From positions 186,001 to 250,000 of the forward strand of contig NZ_LQWV01000012.1 of assembly GCF_001553855.1 (NCBI RefSeq): a DNA stretch of 64,000 bases, given 5' to 3'. This DNA comes from Streptococcus gordonii (lineage in GTDB: Bacteria > Bacillota > Bacilli > Lactobacillales > Streptococcaceae). Below are positions 55,435 through 64,000 of this stretch, in pieces (positions within the stretch are counted from its first letter, which is position 1; each line of letters opens with the position of its first letter). Made by a program: the position numbers and the translations under genes. Below the pieces are notes generated by a model. That model worked only from the letters and a program-made list of their open reading frames with translations, made no database searches and was not told the origin of the DNA.

Positions 55435-56103
55435 ATGGTGAAATCATTGTCAAAACTCCTTTATGCATCTTTATTTCTAGCTTTGTCATTTATTTTAGTA
55501 GCATGCAGTTCGCCAAAAGATAGCGCAACAAAGAGTTCATCCAGTGATAAGGTCAGCAAATCGAGTAAGTCTAGTAAGTCTAGTAAGTCTAGTGAGTCTA
55601 GTAAGAGCAGTTCCAAGGAGTCATCAACTTCATCCAGCCAAACTTCAGTCTCTTCTAGCGAGGAAGCTTCAAAATCTAGCCAAACTAGTTCATCCGGTTC
55701 TAGCACTAAGGAAACTCCAACAGCGGACTCCCTTGTTCCATCAGAATTGGTTGGTGCCTGGAAAGGAAGAAGCCCTCAAGCTGAGGAGATTACAATGACT
55801 GTTGGTGCAGATGGATCTATTTGGACTCAGGCTAACTTTAGCAGTTATGGGCAAAAGAGCGATGTAAAGGCTGTTGCAAGAGCAATTAAAATCAGTCAAA
55901 ACCTCTATCGGTGGGAGTTGGTTTCAGGAGAATATAGTGCCTTGACTCCTGGTATAACAGGCCTTGGTGGTATAGGGAAAGCTGAGCCAGGCTTTACTTT
56001 AGAAAATGGTAAATTCACACCTGTCATGTTTACTGGTCCTGCTGATCAACCTCTTGATTATTCAAATTATTATGCTTTTGAATTTTCTTTGACTAAAAAC
56101 TAA
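55435..56103 (+). CDS. Ser/Lys-rich lipoprotein
   Basis: A 222-residue lipoprotein. The lipobox LVAC lies about 24 residues in. It is followed by some 70 residues of Ser/Lys repeats (SKSSKSSKSSE) that would form a flexible wall-spanning tether. The folded C-terminal part is beta-rich (ELVGAWKGRSPQAEEITMTVG ... YYAFEFSLTKN). It recalls the small globular domains that end other streptococcal lipoproteins, but no named family was recognised. Two ATGs in a row (55432, 55435) are possible starts; the choice barely matters. Function unknown. Confidence 0.75.
   Translation: MVKSLSKLLYASLFLALSFILVACSSPKDSATKSSSSDKVSKSSKSSKSSKSSESSKSSSKESSTSSSQTSVSSSEEASKSSQTSSSGSSTKETPTADSLVPSELVGAWKGRSPQAEEITMTVGADGSIWTQANFSSYGQKSDVKAVARAIKISQNLYRWELVSGEYSALTPGITGLGGIGKAEPGFTLENGKFTPVMFTGPADQPLDYSNYYAFEFSLTKN
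55564..55608 (+). repeat. 9-base tandem repeat in the lipoprotein linker
   Basis: AGTAAGTCT at 55564, 55573 and 55582, then AGTGAGTCT and a degenerate AGTAAGAGC. In frame, so copy-number change would alter tether length without shifting the frame. Confidence 0.85.
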
Positions 56104-56109
56104 GCTATG

Positions 56110-56143
56110 AAACTCCCTTGTAATCTAAGTGGGGAGTTTTTTT
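56110..56143 (+). terminator. Terminator after the Ser-rich lipoprotein gene
   Basis: Stem AAACTCCC / GGGGAGTTT with a T run. Confidence 0.8.
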
Positions 56144-56151
56144 AACAACAC

Positions 56152-56182
56152 TTGACCCTACCCTAAGGTTAGGGATTATACT
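56152..56182 (+). promoter_or_regulatory. MerR-type promoter with operator
   Basis: TTGACC (56152-56157), a 19-base spacer, TATACT (56177-56182). The spacer holds the dyad CCCTAA-GG-TTAGGG (56161-56174). The over-long spacer and central dyad are the hallmark of promoters twisted open by MerR-family activators. Confidence 0.8.
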
Positions 56183-56203
56183 ATAGTAGCAAGGAGGTCT
56201 TTC

Positions 56204-56944
56204 ATGTTTCATGTTAAAGAAGCTGCACAGCTTTCAGGTGTTTCCGTCAAAACTCTACATCACTACGACAAAATCGGGCTTTTAGTACCTGCTAAATCAG
56301 AAAATGGCTATCGGACATACAGCCAAGCTGATTTAGAGAGGTTGCAAGTCATTCTTTACTACAAGTATCTGGGCTTTTCTTTGGAGAAAATAGCAGAGCT
56401 CTTGAGTCAGGACGATCATGCCCTATTGCCACATCTGGTAAGGCAGTTGGATTGTCTTGAGCAAGAAAGAGACCGCTTGGATACTTTGATTTCGACCTTG
56501 CGAAAAACAATTCAAGCTCAAAAAGGAGAAAGAAAAATGACAATGAAAGAAAAATTCGCAGGTTTTACCTACGAAGACAATCACAAATATCATCAAGAAG
56601 CTGTCGAAGAATACGGTCAAGAAGTTATGGCAGAAGCATTGACTCGTCAAAATGGAAGGGAAGAAGAATCTACTGAAGCCTTCAATCAAGTTTTTCAAAG
56701 TCTGGCAGAGAATATGCGACAAGGCTTGCCAGTTGAAGCGTCAGAAAATCAAGAGCAGGCAGGGCGTCTTTTACAAGCCATTCGTACTTATGGCTTTGAC
56801 TGCTCGCTACAAGTCTTTGGTCATATCGGTAAAGGCTATGTCTATAACCCAGAGTTTAAGGAAAACATCGACAAATTTGGAGTTGGCACAGCTCAGTATA
56901 CGTCAGATGTGATTGCTGCTTATGTTCGGGCAGGTGCAGAATAA
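56204..56944 (+). CDS. MerR-family regulator with TipAS antibiotic-recognition domain
   Basis: A 246-residue regulator. The MerR HTH reads VKEAAQLSGVSVKTLHHYDKIGLLVPAKSENGYRTY, a dimerisation helix follows to about 105, and the C-terminal 135 residues are a TipAS-type domain, which in Streptomyces binds thiopeptides. A second ribosome site, AAGGAGAA at 56523-56529, precedes an in-frame ATG at 56537 (M112), so a free TipAS-like form could be made from the same mRNA. It is probably autoregulated at 56161-56174. No neighbouring target gene is apparent. Confidence 0.88.
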   Translation: MFHVKEAAQLSGVSVKTLHHYDKIGLLVPAKSENGYRTYSQADLERLQVILYYKYLGFSLEKIAELLSQDDHALLPHLVRQLDCLEQERDRLDTLISTLRKTIQAQKGERKMTMKEKFAGFTYEDNHKYHQEAVEEYGQEVMAEALTRQNGREEESTEAFNQVFQSLAENMRQGLPVEASENQEQAGRLLQAIRTYGFDCSLQVFGHIGKGYVYNPEFKENIDKFGVGTAQYTSDVIAAYVRAGAE

Positions 56945-56977
56945 AAACTGGCGAGGATTTTCCTCGACCAGTTTTTT
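56944..56977. terminator. Bidirectional terminator between MerR and BaiN-like genes
   Basis: Long stem AAAACTGG-CGAGGA / TCCTCG-ACCAGTTTT with a T run on both strands. Confidence 0.9.
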
Positions 56978-56999
56978 AATCTGTTAAATATTTTACCTA

Positions 57000-58175
<1,176 letters not shown>

Positions 58176-58375
58176 TTATGTTATCCTTTCAGAGATAAGT
58201 TTGGCCAAGGTTTAATTGTGAATGTTTCTTAGGAAATATTGTCCACTAATGAGCAGTTAAATGGTCGTTTTAAGCTTGGTGGATTTATTCATTTTCAAAG
58301 TAATCTAATCTGTCTCATTGTATCATAAAAGGGCGAAAAATGGATAGGAGTTAAGCTTAGAAAATATTGGGAAAT

Positions 58376-58404
58376 TTGACAGGGAAGCCTTGATATGATA
58401 AGAT
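58376..58404 (+). promoter_or_regulatory. rocS promoter
   Basis: TTGACA (58376-58381), a 17-base spacer, TAAGAT (58399-58404). Confidence 0.55.
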
Positions 58405-58442
58405 TTAGGTATCTATATCTAGAAAAAGTATTTGAGGAAATT

Positions 58443-58937
58443 ATGGCAATTGAAAAGACAGTCAGCGAGTTAGCTGAGATTCTCGGAGTTAGTCGCCAAG
58501 CGATTAACAATCGTGTCAAAGCTCTCCCAGAAGAAGATACAACAAAAAATGAAAAAGGAGTAACAGTTGTTACTCGCAGTGGATTAATTAAACTGGAAGA
58601 GATATACAAGAAGACCATTTTTGAGGATGAACCGGTTAGCGAAGACGTCAAACAGCGCGAACTGATGGAAATTTTGGTAGACGAGAAAAATGCAGAGATT
58701 CTCCGTCTCTATGATCAACTCAAGTCAAAAGATGAGCAATTAAAACGCAAAGACGAACAACTTCGGATTAAGGACGTTCAGATTGCGGAGAAGGACAAGC
58801 AACTGGATCAGCAACAACAGCTGACAGCCAAGGCTATGAGTGAGCGCGAAACGTTACTGTTAGAGTTGGACGAAGCAAAAGAGCAGGTCCAACAGCAGGA
58901 AAACAAAGGATTCTGGGCGCGTTTATTTGGGAAGTAA
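58443..58937 (+). CDS. rocS: Chromosome segregation regulator RocS (DUF536)
   Basis: A 164-residue protein with an N-terminal HTH (TVSELAEILGVSRQAINNRVKAL), a long charged coiled coil with KDEQL-type repeats (about 70-150), and a C-terminal amphipathic helix (GFWARLFGK) that docks on the membrane. In S. pneumoniae RocS links DNA, ParB and the capsule tyrosine kinase during chromosome partition. ATG 58443 follows GAGGA and matches the homologue start. The frame upstream to 58395 overlaps the promoter and is not used. Confidence 0.9.
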   Translation: MAIEKTVSELAEILGVSRQAINNRVKALPEEDTTKNEKGVTVVTRSGLIKLEEIYKKTIFEDEPVSEDVKQRELMEILVDEKNAEILRLYDQLKSKDEQLKRKDEQLRIKDVQIAEKDKQLDQQQQLTAKAMSERETLLLELDEAKEQVQQQENKGFWARLFGK

Positions 58938-58938
58938 G

Positions 58939-58975
58939 AAAAATCTCAGTTGAAAAACTGAGATTTATTGTTTTA
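58939..58975 (+). terminator. rocS terminator
   Basis: An 11-base stem AAATCTCAGTT / AACTGAGATTT with a T-rich tail. Confidence 0.75.
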
Positions 58976-58992
58976 AAAAAGAAGGAATGAAG

Positions 58993-60753
58993 ATGAAACC
59001 GCAAAAGTTAGGCTTCAAACGTCTCTATCGAAATTTAGATAAGATCTTGTTACTCTTTTTCATGGTTTTTATGGCCATGGAATTTGCCTGGATTCCTTTT
59101 ACGTCTTGGGCGGCTGAATCATTGCTCAAGCAGACAGGCTACGAATTCTTATCTTATAACAACGCTGTAAGTATTTTCACAGCAAATTGGCTTGTGACTG
59201 CCCAGTTTCTAGGCCTATTTTTGGTCAATTTATTAGTCGCTTATTTCCAGACAGGCATTATCTTCATGGGCGTACGCAACTTGTTGGATAAGGAAGAACG
59301 TTCCCATTGGGGCTTTATTAAAGCGATTTTGAGAGACAGTTGGATTATGCTACTAAGAGCTAGACCAGGAAAGGTCCTCTTTATTGTATGTTATATGGGG
59401 ATTCTTTTTCCATTTTTCCGACAGATTTTAAAAATATACTACCTCAATAAGATTTTAATTCCAGAGTTTATACAGGAATATCTGAGTAATCAATACTATT
59501 TGGGCTGGGTGATAGGGATCCTAGCAATAATGCTATTCTTAATGGCGGTGCGCTTTATGTTTGCCATCCCCAAAATCTTTTCAGAAAGAATCTCTGTTAG
59601 AGAAGCCATCCGATTTAGCCTAGATAAGACCAGAAAACGGCTCATTTTCTATTCATGGCACCTATCTTGGATTGTTTTCAAAAGTTTGTTTATCTACGCC
59701 TTCTTTGTCATTGGTATTGTCTTTCTTCAAAAATATGCGGATAATCAGTCTAATGCAATTAGTCTTGGTGTCGGAGTTTTCAATTTTGTAGTCATGAAGC
59801 TGGCTTATTATTTCATGCTGAGCTACTTTTTAATCAAGTTTCTATCTTTCTTGACTGATAAGTCGCTGGCAGACTATCCTCGAAAAAAGGGGAATCCTTG
59901 GTTACGGGCTTTGATACTTCTAGCGTCGTGCTTGATTTTTGGATTAGAAGGTTATGTTTATCTGCAATTTCCTTTGGAAACCATTCCTCTGACCATCTCT
60001 CACCGGGGAGTTTCAAATGGAAACGGGGTACAAAATACAATTGAGTCCTTAGAAAAAACAGCCTTGCTCAAGCCAGACTATATCGAAATGGATGTCCAGG
60101 AGACGAAAGATGGTCAGTTCGTCATGATGCATGATGCCACCTTAAAAGACCTAGCAGGGGTAGATAAACATCCTCAGGAATTGACTCTAGCAGAGTTAAC
60201 AGCTCTAGACATTTCGGAAAATGGCCATCGAACTAAGATTTCAAGTTTTGATGCTTATTTAAAAAGAGCCAATCAACTGGGACAGCGCCTTTTGATTGAA
60301 ATTAAAACTAGTAAATTTGACTCTTCAGATATGATGGAGCGTTTCTTGAAGAAATATGCAGCTAATATCAAAATATATGGGCATCAAATGCAGTCATTAG
60401 ATTATCAAGTGATAGATAAGATACTGGATTATGATAAGGATATACCAGCCTTCTTCATTTTACCTTATAATACCATTTTCCCTCGAACCAAGGCATCTGG
60501 CTATACCATGGAATATTCGACCCTAGATGAGAACTTTGTCAATAAGCTATGGAGTTCAGACAAACTACTCTATACTTGGACCATTAATACAGAAGATGCC
60601 GTAGCTAAGTCCTTTAGACTAGGGGTGGATGGGATTATCACAGACGATGTTGAATACATTCAAAGCTCGATTAAAGAGCTGAGGGATAATCCTAAATATT
60701 CAACCTTATTAGAAAATAAAGCAGCTGATCTTTTGAACTTTCCCGGAAGCTAA
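58993..60753 (+). CDS. Membrane glycerophosphodiester phosphodiesterase
   Basis: A 586-residue protein with six to eight membrane segments (GDPD_N-type membrane domain, about 1-320) and an extracytoplasmic GDPD domain. Catalytic residues are in place: H337 in SHRG, E365 and D367 in IEMDVQ, and H380 in MMHD. It should split glycerophosphodiesters, perhaps in lipoteichoic acid or lipid turnover. ATG 58993 is preferred over 58987 for its spacing from GAAGGA. Terminator at 60757-60790. Confidence 0.9.
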   Translation: MKPQKLGFKRLYRNLDKILLLFFMVFMAMEFAWIPFTSWAAESLLKQTGYEFLSYNNAVSIFTANWLVTAQFLGLFLVNLLVAYFQTGIIFMGVRNLLDKEERSHWGFIKAILRDSWIMLLRARPGKVLFIVCYMGILFPFFRQILKIYYLNKILIPEFIQEYLSNQYYLGWVIGILAIMLFLMAVRFMFAIPKIFSERISVREAIRFSLDKTRKRLIFYSWHLSWIVFKSLFIYAFFVIGIVFLQKYADNQSNAISLGVGVFNFVVMKLAYYFMLSYFLIKFLSFLTDKSLADYPRKKGNPWLRALILLASCLIFGLEGYVYLQFPLETIPLTISHRGVSNGNGVQNTIESLEKTALLKPDYIEMDVQETKDGQFVMMHDATLKDLAGVDKHPQELTLAELTALDISENGHRTKISSFDAYLKRANQLGQRLLIEIKTSKFDSSDMMERFLKKYAANIKIYGHQMQSLDYQVIDKILDYDKDIPAFFILPYNTIFPRTKASGYTMEYSTLDENFVNKLWSSDKLLYTWTINTEDAVAKSFRLGVDGIITDDVEYIQSSIKELRDNPKYSTLLENKAADLLNFPGS

Positions 60754-60756
60754 AAG

Positions 60757-60790
60757 AAAACCCTCACTCTCTAACCAGAGTGAGGGTTTT
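60757..60790. terminator. Bidirectional terminator between GDPD and ybaB
   Basis: A perfect 14-base stem AAAACCCTCACTCT / AGAGTGAGGGTTTT. Confidence 0.9.
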
Positions 60791-60794
60791 GTGA

Positions 60795-61094
60795 TTAAAA
60801 TGGCAGTTTACCTGCAAAGGCACCCATTTTCTTTTTGGTTGCTTCGTCGATTTGCTCTAGTGCATGGTTAAGCGCTTGGACAGTCATATCAGACAAGGTT
60901 TCAAGATCTTCTGGATCAACAACAGCAGTTTGGAAGTCGATTTTTACAACTTTCTTATCGCCAGTCAAAGTTGCTGTCACTAAGTCTTGAGCAGATTTGC
61001 CTACAAACTCAGTAGCTGCCAATTCTGCTTGGCTTTGTTCCATTTGCTTTTGAAGCTTTTGCGCTTGCTTCATCATTGATTGCATGTTCATCAT
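60795..61094 (-). CDS. ybaB: YbaB/EbfC family nucleoid-associated protein
   Basis: A 99-residue small DNA-binding protein with the tweezer-like YbaB fold: an N-terminal helix ([20 protein letters not shown]), central strands ([20 protein letters not shown]) and a C-terminal helix ending [10 protein letters not shown]. Its role is in nucleoid organisation. Own promoter with extended -10 at 61155-61160 on the minus strand. It lacks the dnaX-recR neighbours seen in many bacteria, as is normal in streptococci. Confidence 0.93.
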   Translation of the reverse strand: MMNMQSMMKQAQKLQKQMEQSQAELAATEFVGKSAQDLVTATLTGDKKVVKIDFQTAVVDPEDLETLSDMTVQALNHALEQIDEATKKKMGAFAGKLPF

Positions 61095-61154
61095 AAGATT
61101 TTTATAATTCCTTTCCTATTTGAGGATTAACATTTGGTAATCTACACTCTTCAA

Positions 61155-61163
61155 ATTATATCA
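61155..61163 (-). promoter_or_regulatory. ybaB promoter (extended -10)
   Basis: Minus strand TGA-TATAAT. Confidence 0.6.
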
Positions 61164-61222
61164 TTTTTTAAAAAAGTGGCAAGAATCTGCTTCAAAATTT
61201 AGAGAATCGTTTCAAAGCAGTG

Positions 61223-61252
61223 TTGACGAAAAAGTTGAGATTATGATAGAAT
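61223..61252 (+). promoter_or_regulatory. Promoter of the small lipoprotein gene
   Basis: TTGACG (61223-61228), an 18-base spacer, TAGAAT (61247-61252). Confidence 0.6.
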
Positions 61253-61285
61253 ATTTAAAAATTTAGATATAGGAGAAATCTCTTA

Positions 61286-61693
61286 ATGAAAAAACACAAA
61301 TGGAGCCTTTTGTTGCTTAGTCTTTTGATTCCTCTCTTTATTTTAGCTGGATGCAACAGCAAACAAAACCTTAAAGGCAAGTGGAATGTTCAGGATTCTA
61401 ACCATGAGTATACTACAGTAACCTTTACTGACAAGAAGGTCAGTGTGAATGGACAAGAAGCAGAGTATAAGCAGGTAGAGGTTGGATTTAAAAATAATGT
61501 TCAATATATCGTGATTGAAATGGAAGGGAAGAAATATTCAATTATTTTCCCTGATGCAGACAAAAACATTGCTGTGCTGTTACAGCCAACTTCAGAGGAT
61601 AACTATCTCGAAGGAACAATGATTTTGGCAATGAATCGTAAGGAAAAACCAAACTACGATAAGTACGCAAAAAATTATATCCGAGAAAAATAA
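61286..61693 (+). CDS. Small lipoprotein, 135 residues
   Basis: A lipoprotein with signal MKKHKWSLLLLSLLIPLF and lipobox LAGC (cysteine at about residue 23). The mature part is a small beta-barrel-like domain starting LKGKWNVQDSNHEYTTVTFTD, a pattern often seen in short lipocalin-like or DUF5640-type proteins, but no firm family match is claimed. Own promoter and terminator. Function unknown. Confidence 0.75.
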   Translation: MKKHKWSLLLLSLLIPLFILAGCNSKQNLKGKWNVQDSNHEYTTVTFTDKKVSVNGQEAEYKQVEVGFKNNVQYIVIEMEGKKYSIIFPDADKNIAVLLQPTSEDNYLEGTMILAMNRKEKPNYDKYAKNYIREK

Positions 61694-61722
61694 AAGCACA
61701 TCTTGTGCTTTTATTTTTTTAT
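61691..61722 (+). terminator. Terminator between the small lipoprotein gene and pepX
   Basis: Stem TAAAAGCAC / GTGCTTTTA with T run. It overlaps the stop codon. Confidence 0.85.
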
Positions 61723-61725
61723 TTA

Positions 61726-64000
61726 TCAAGATTTCTTGTGAGGCAGACTCAAGCTAGAATGCTCCATATCAACACTTAGATGGTAGTCTGTCTTATCGCG
61801 GACAGTGTGCTCAAAATCAGTAGTGTAGAGGACGAGACGCAGTTGGTCGCCTTTTTTCAGTTTGTAGATTGTTGGCTGAAGTTCAAAGGATAGTTCCATC
61901 CATTGATTAGGGATTACTTCTTCAACAGTTAAGAGGTCAGTCCTATTTTGCAGGTTGAGGAAGCCCTTTGTGATGACGCGGTGTGGAGTGTCCGCAAAAG
62001 GAAGCTCCATCAGATTGTCCAGCATATAGTAGCGACCGTTATCCATCACTCTTGGTTCCAAGGGGCTTGGGATTGGGGTTAGGCGTTTGGCAGGGCCATA
62101 GTCCAAAAGCTGGGCGGAGATGAGCCCTTTGTTGGTGCTAGATTTGAGGCGGAGATTGAGCTTGGCAGGCCCGTTGATAAAGAGATCTTGTTCCAGAGTC
62201 CAATCAAGGGTGATCTGCTGGGTTTTGCCTTCAAATAGCTCATTTTTGAAAACTTGATAACTCTTGGCAAAGCGATTGTAGTCTTCGTCTGAATAACGAT
62301 TTTGGATCTCTTGAGAGCCTTCACCAAGATGGAAATGAGAGTAGTTCTCTTGATTTCCAAAATCATCTAGACTCATCCAGTTTTGCGCCTGGCTATTGTC
62401 CTGCCAGATGACAGGTGGCAAGTCAAAGTCGGATGAATGCCCTAGTAACTTTTTGGATAAAAGAGCATTCATGCTTTCACGAAAATCAATGGACTGCCAG
62501 TTGTTGATATAAACATGAGCACCGTTATGGAAGAAGAGGTGCTTTTTGATATGAGCTGGCAGAGCATGGAACATATTATAGACGTGGAGAGGTTTGACAT
62601 TCCAGTCTTGAGAGCCATGAGTGAAGACAACTTCAGCCTTGACCATATCTGCATGGATCAAGTAGTTGCGGTCGTGCCAAAATTGATTGTAGTCACCAGT
62701 TTCTCGTTCCAAATCTTTTCTTTGCTGGTCAAGGTAGGCTTGGTAAGCTTGATTGTGACGTAGGTATTCGCCAGCTAGGAGATTGCGTGAATAGGTCAGC
62801 TCAGTCAGTGATTCAAAATCTTCGCCTGGATAGCCACCAGGGCTAGTGACAAGTCCGTTTTCACGGTAGTAGTTATACCAGGAAGAAATACCAGCCTCAG
62901 CAATGATGACTTCTAACCCGTCTACCCCCGTTGTTGCTAAACCATTTGACATGGTTCCTAGGTAAGAAATTCCAGTTGTGGCAACTTTTCCATTAGACCA
63001 AGTTGCCTTGATTTCTCTTTGGCGACTGTGATCTGTGAAGGCGCGACAGCGACCGTTGAGCCAGTCGATGACATTTTTGTAGGCTTCAATCTGCTGATAA
63101 TCTCCACTGGTCATCATCCCTTCTGAATCCTTAGTTCCAACGCCAGATACGTAGAGATTGGCAAAGCCGCGAGGAAGGAGGTAATCATTGAGGGTGTAAC
63201 TGCCGATATGGCCCAGCTTTTCTTCAGCTGTCTCAACTAAAGTTGCCTGTCCTTGGGGTTCTACTGTTTGAATGCTAGATTCTTGAACAGTAATTGTTCT
63301 AGGGCTTTTGCAGGCTAAGTCTACATTCATGTTGTGCAGAGCCTTATCACTAGCTTTATCGTTGGTACCTTGATGGTAGGGACTGGCAGTCATGACTGCT
63401 GGAATTTTCCCTTCATAAGAAGGGCGGATGATACTAACCTTGACTAAATCCGGCTTGCCATCTCCATCTGTGTCCACACGGGATTCAACATAAACGACCT
63501 CACGAATGGCCTCATGGCTACTGAAGGTTGCTAGACTTTTGCCGTTGAAGAAGTGGTAGTCATTGCTTTCTGGAATGAATCCCTCACTGACAAGCTGGTC
63601 AATTAGAATATTCCCTAACTTGGTTCTAGTATTGAGCAGTTGATAAAGATTTTCGAGGATATTTCCATAAGTGATTGGGAAATGAATTTCCTTGCAGAAG
63701 GCTGTTACATCGTCAAAGTCTACGAAGGGAACAAAACCTAAGACCTGTAGGGCTACGGTATAGAAGACCTCTTCAGTCAGTTGCTGGTCTGATTGAAAGA
63801 AGGTTAACAGATCTGTTTGTCGGTCGGCTACCCAGCTAGAGAGGACATAGTTGACGTCCTGATAGCGAAAGAGAACTTTTTGAAGAAAGTGATGAAGGTT
63901 TTCCTTAGGAGAATTAGTTGCTTGGATAGTGAATCCTAAACGAGCCAATTCGTCCAGCATAACTTCTTCACTTGCTTTTGTGTAACTATACTGGTTGTAA
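61726..64000 (-). CDS. pepX: X-prolyl-dipeptidyl aminopeptidase, 5' end cut by window edge
   Basis: An S15-family serine peptidase that removes X-Pro dipeptides from peptide N termini, important for using casein- or collagen-derived peptides. The active-site serine is in [11 protein letters not shown] (codon at 62965-62967), the aspartate in GSQDWNV and the histidine in NGAHVY. The frame stays open beyond the Met at 63960 to the window end, encoding [13 protein letters not shown], which matches the N terminus of homologues (NQYSY). The true start therefore lies past 64000. A galactose-binding C-terminal domain is present. Confidence 0.95.
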   Translation of the reverse strand, partial: YNQYSYTKASEEVMLDELARLGFTIQATNSPKENLHHFLQKVLFRYQDVNYVLSSWVADRQTDLLTFFQSDQQLTEEVFYTVALQVLGFVPFVDFDDVTAFCKEIHFPITYGNILENLYQLLNTRTKLGNILIDQLVSEGFIPESNDYHFFNGKSLATFSSHEAIREVVYVESRVDTDGDGKPDLVKVSIIRPSYEGKIPAVMTASPYHQGTNDKASDKALHNMNVDLACKSPRTITVQESSIQTVEPQGQATLVETAEEKLGHIGSYTLNDYLLPRGFANLYVSGVGTKDSEGMMTSGDYQQIEAYKNVIDWLNGRCRAFTDHSRQREIKATWSNGKVATTGISYLGTMSNGLATTGVDGLEVIIAEAGISSWYNYYRENGLVTSPGGYPGEDFESLTELTYSRNLLAGEYLRHNQAYQAYLDQQRKDLERETGDYNQFWHDRNYLIHADMVKAEVVFTHGSQDWNVKPLHVYNMFHALPAHIKKHLFFHNGAHVYINNWQSIDFRESMNALLSKKLLGHSSDFDLPPVIWQDNSQAQNWMSLDDFGNQENYSHFHLGEGSQEIQNRYSDEDYNRFAKSYQVFKNELFEGKTQQITLDWTLEQDLFINGPAKLNLRLKSSTNKGLISAQLLDYGPAKRLTPIPSPLEPRVMDNGRYYMLDNLMELPFADTPHRVITKGFLNLQNRTDLLTVEEVIPNQWMELSFELQPTIYKLKKGDQLRLVLYTTDFEHTVRDKTDYHLSVDMEHSSLSLPHKKS

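Noticed and set aside
63958..63960. ATG at 63960 as the start of pepX
   Set aside because: The frame continues open to the window end and encodes the conserved NQYSY N terminus. This Met is internal.

Overview
The window is a chromosomal segment from a Gram-positive oral streptococcus, most likely of the mitis group (S. mitis / S. oralis / S. sanguinis-like). Evidence: low GC, strong AAGGAGG ribosome sites, many extended -10 promoters (TGnTATAAT), gene blocks of streptococcal type (rnpA-yidC-jag ... rpmH; tatD-rnmV ... ksgA ... rsgA-rpe-thiN-rmuC-yhaM-purR-rpsL-rpsG-fusA-gapA; endoD-pgk; glnR-glnA; tsaB-rimI-tsaD), YSIRK-type and LPxTG surface proteins, and an antigen I/II adhesin. No rRNA, prophage or CRISPR array is visible; there is one tRNA (Leu, CAG).

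Layout. 1-1624: 3' end of an AIM24-like gene, a GNAT acetyltransferase, an ISL3-type transposase scrap, a second copy of the AIM24 3' end, and a beta-carbonic anhydrase. 1774-6006: gltX, then argG-argH (arginine synthesis) with an ArgR-like box. 6154-10335: rnpA-yidC-jag (RNA processing and membrane insertion), two accessory genes, and rpmH. 10477-12591 (minus): DUF2975 membrane protein, XRE regulator and a large polytopic membrane protein. 12842-17708: tatD-rnmV, three accessory genes (an SDR, an SseB-like fusion and a small partner), then ksgA. 17764-19362: small membrane protein, tRNA-Leu, and a CPBP-family protease gene with a long leader. 19708-25543: rsgA-rpe-thiN-rmuC-yhaM, purR and a membrane-anchored protein. 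25788-30433: rpsL-rpsG, fusA, gapA, with two covarying hairpin elements between rpsG and fusA.

30680-45209: surface and carbon/nitrogen region: a GH85 endo-beta-N-acetylglucosaminidase (EndoD-like), pgk, an antigen I/II adhesin, a LysM-CHAP hydrolase, an aromatic-acid-exporter-like protein, and glnR-glnA. 45263-50839: GNAT, mntH, a decayed IS1182-type element, and rnjA and rpoY on the minus strand. 51116-54278: tsaB-rimI-tsaD (t6A synthesis) followed by azlC-azlD. 54387-61693: methyltransferase, two small lipoproteins, a MerR/TipAS regulator, a BaiN-like flavoprotein, rocS, a membrane GDPD and ybaB. 61726-64000: pepX, whose 5' end runs off the window.

Most of the window is core housekeeping sequence. 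The accessory insertions at the conserved junctions are where the unusual observations are: the duplicated AIM24 tail around a GNAT gene, the SDR/SseB-fusion set between rnmV and ksgA, the cre-controlled protease with a structured leader, the twin hairpin elements, the IS wedged between two convergent terminators, and a TipA-like regulator with a built-in internal start.
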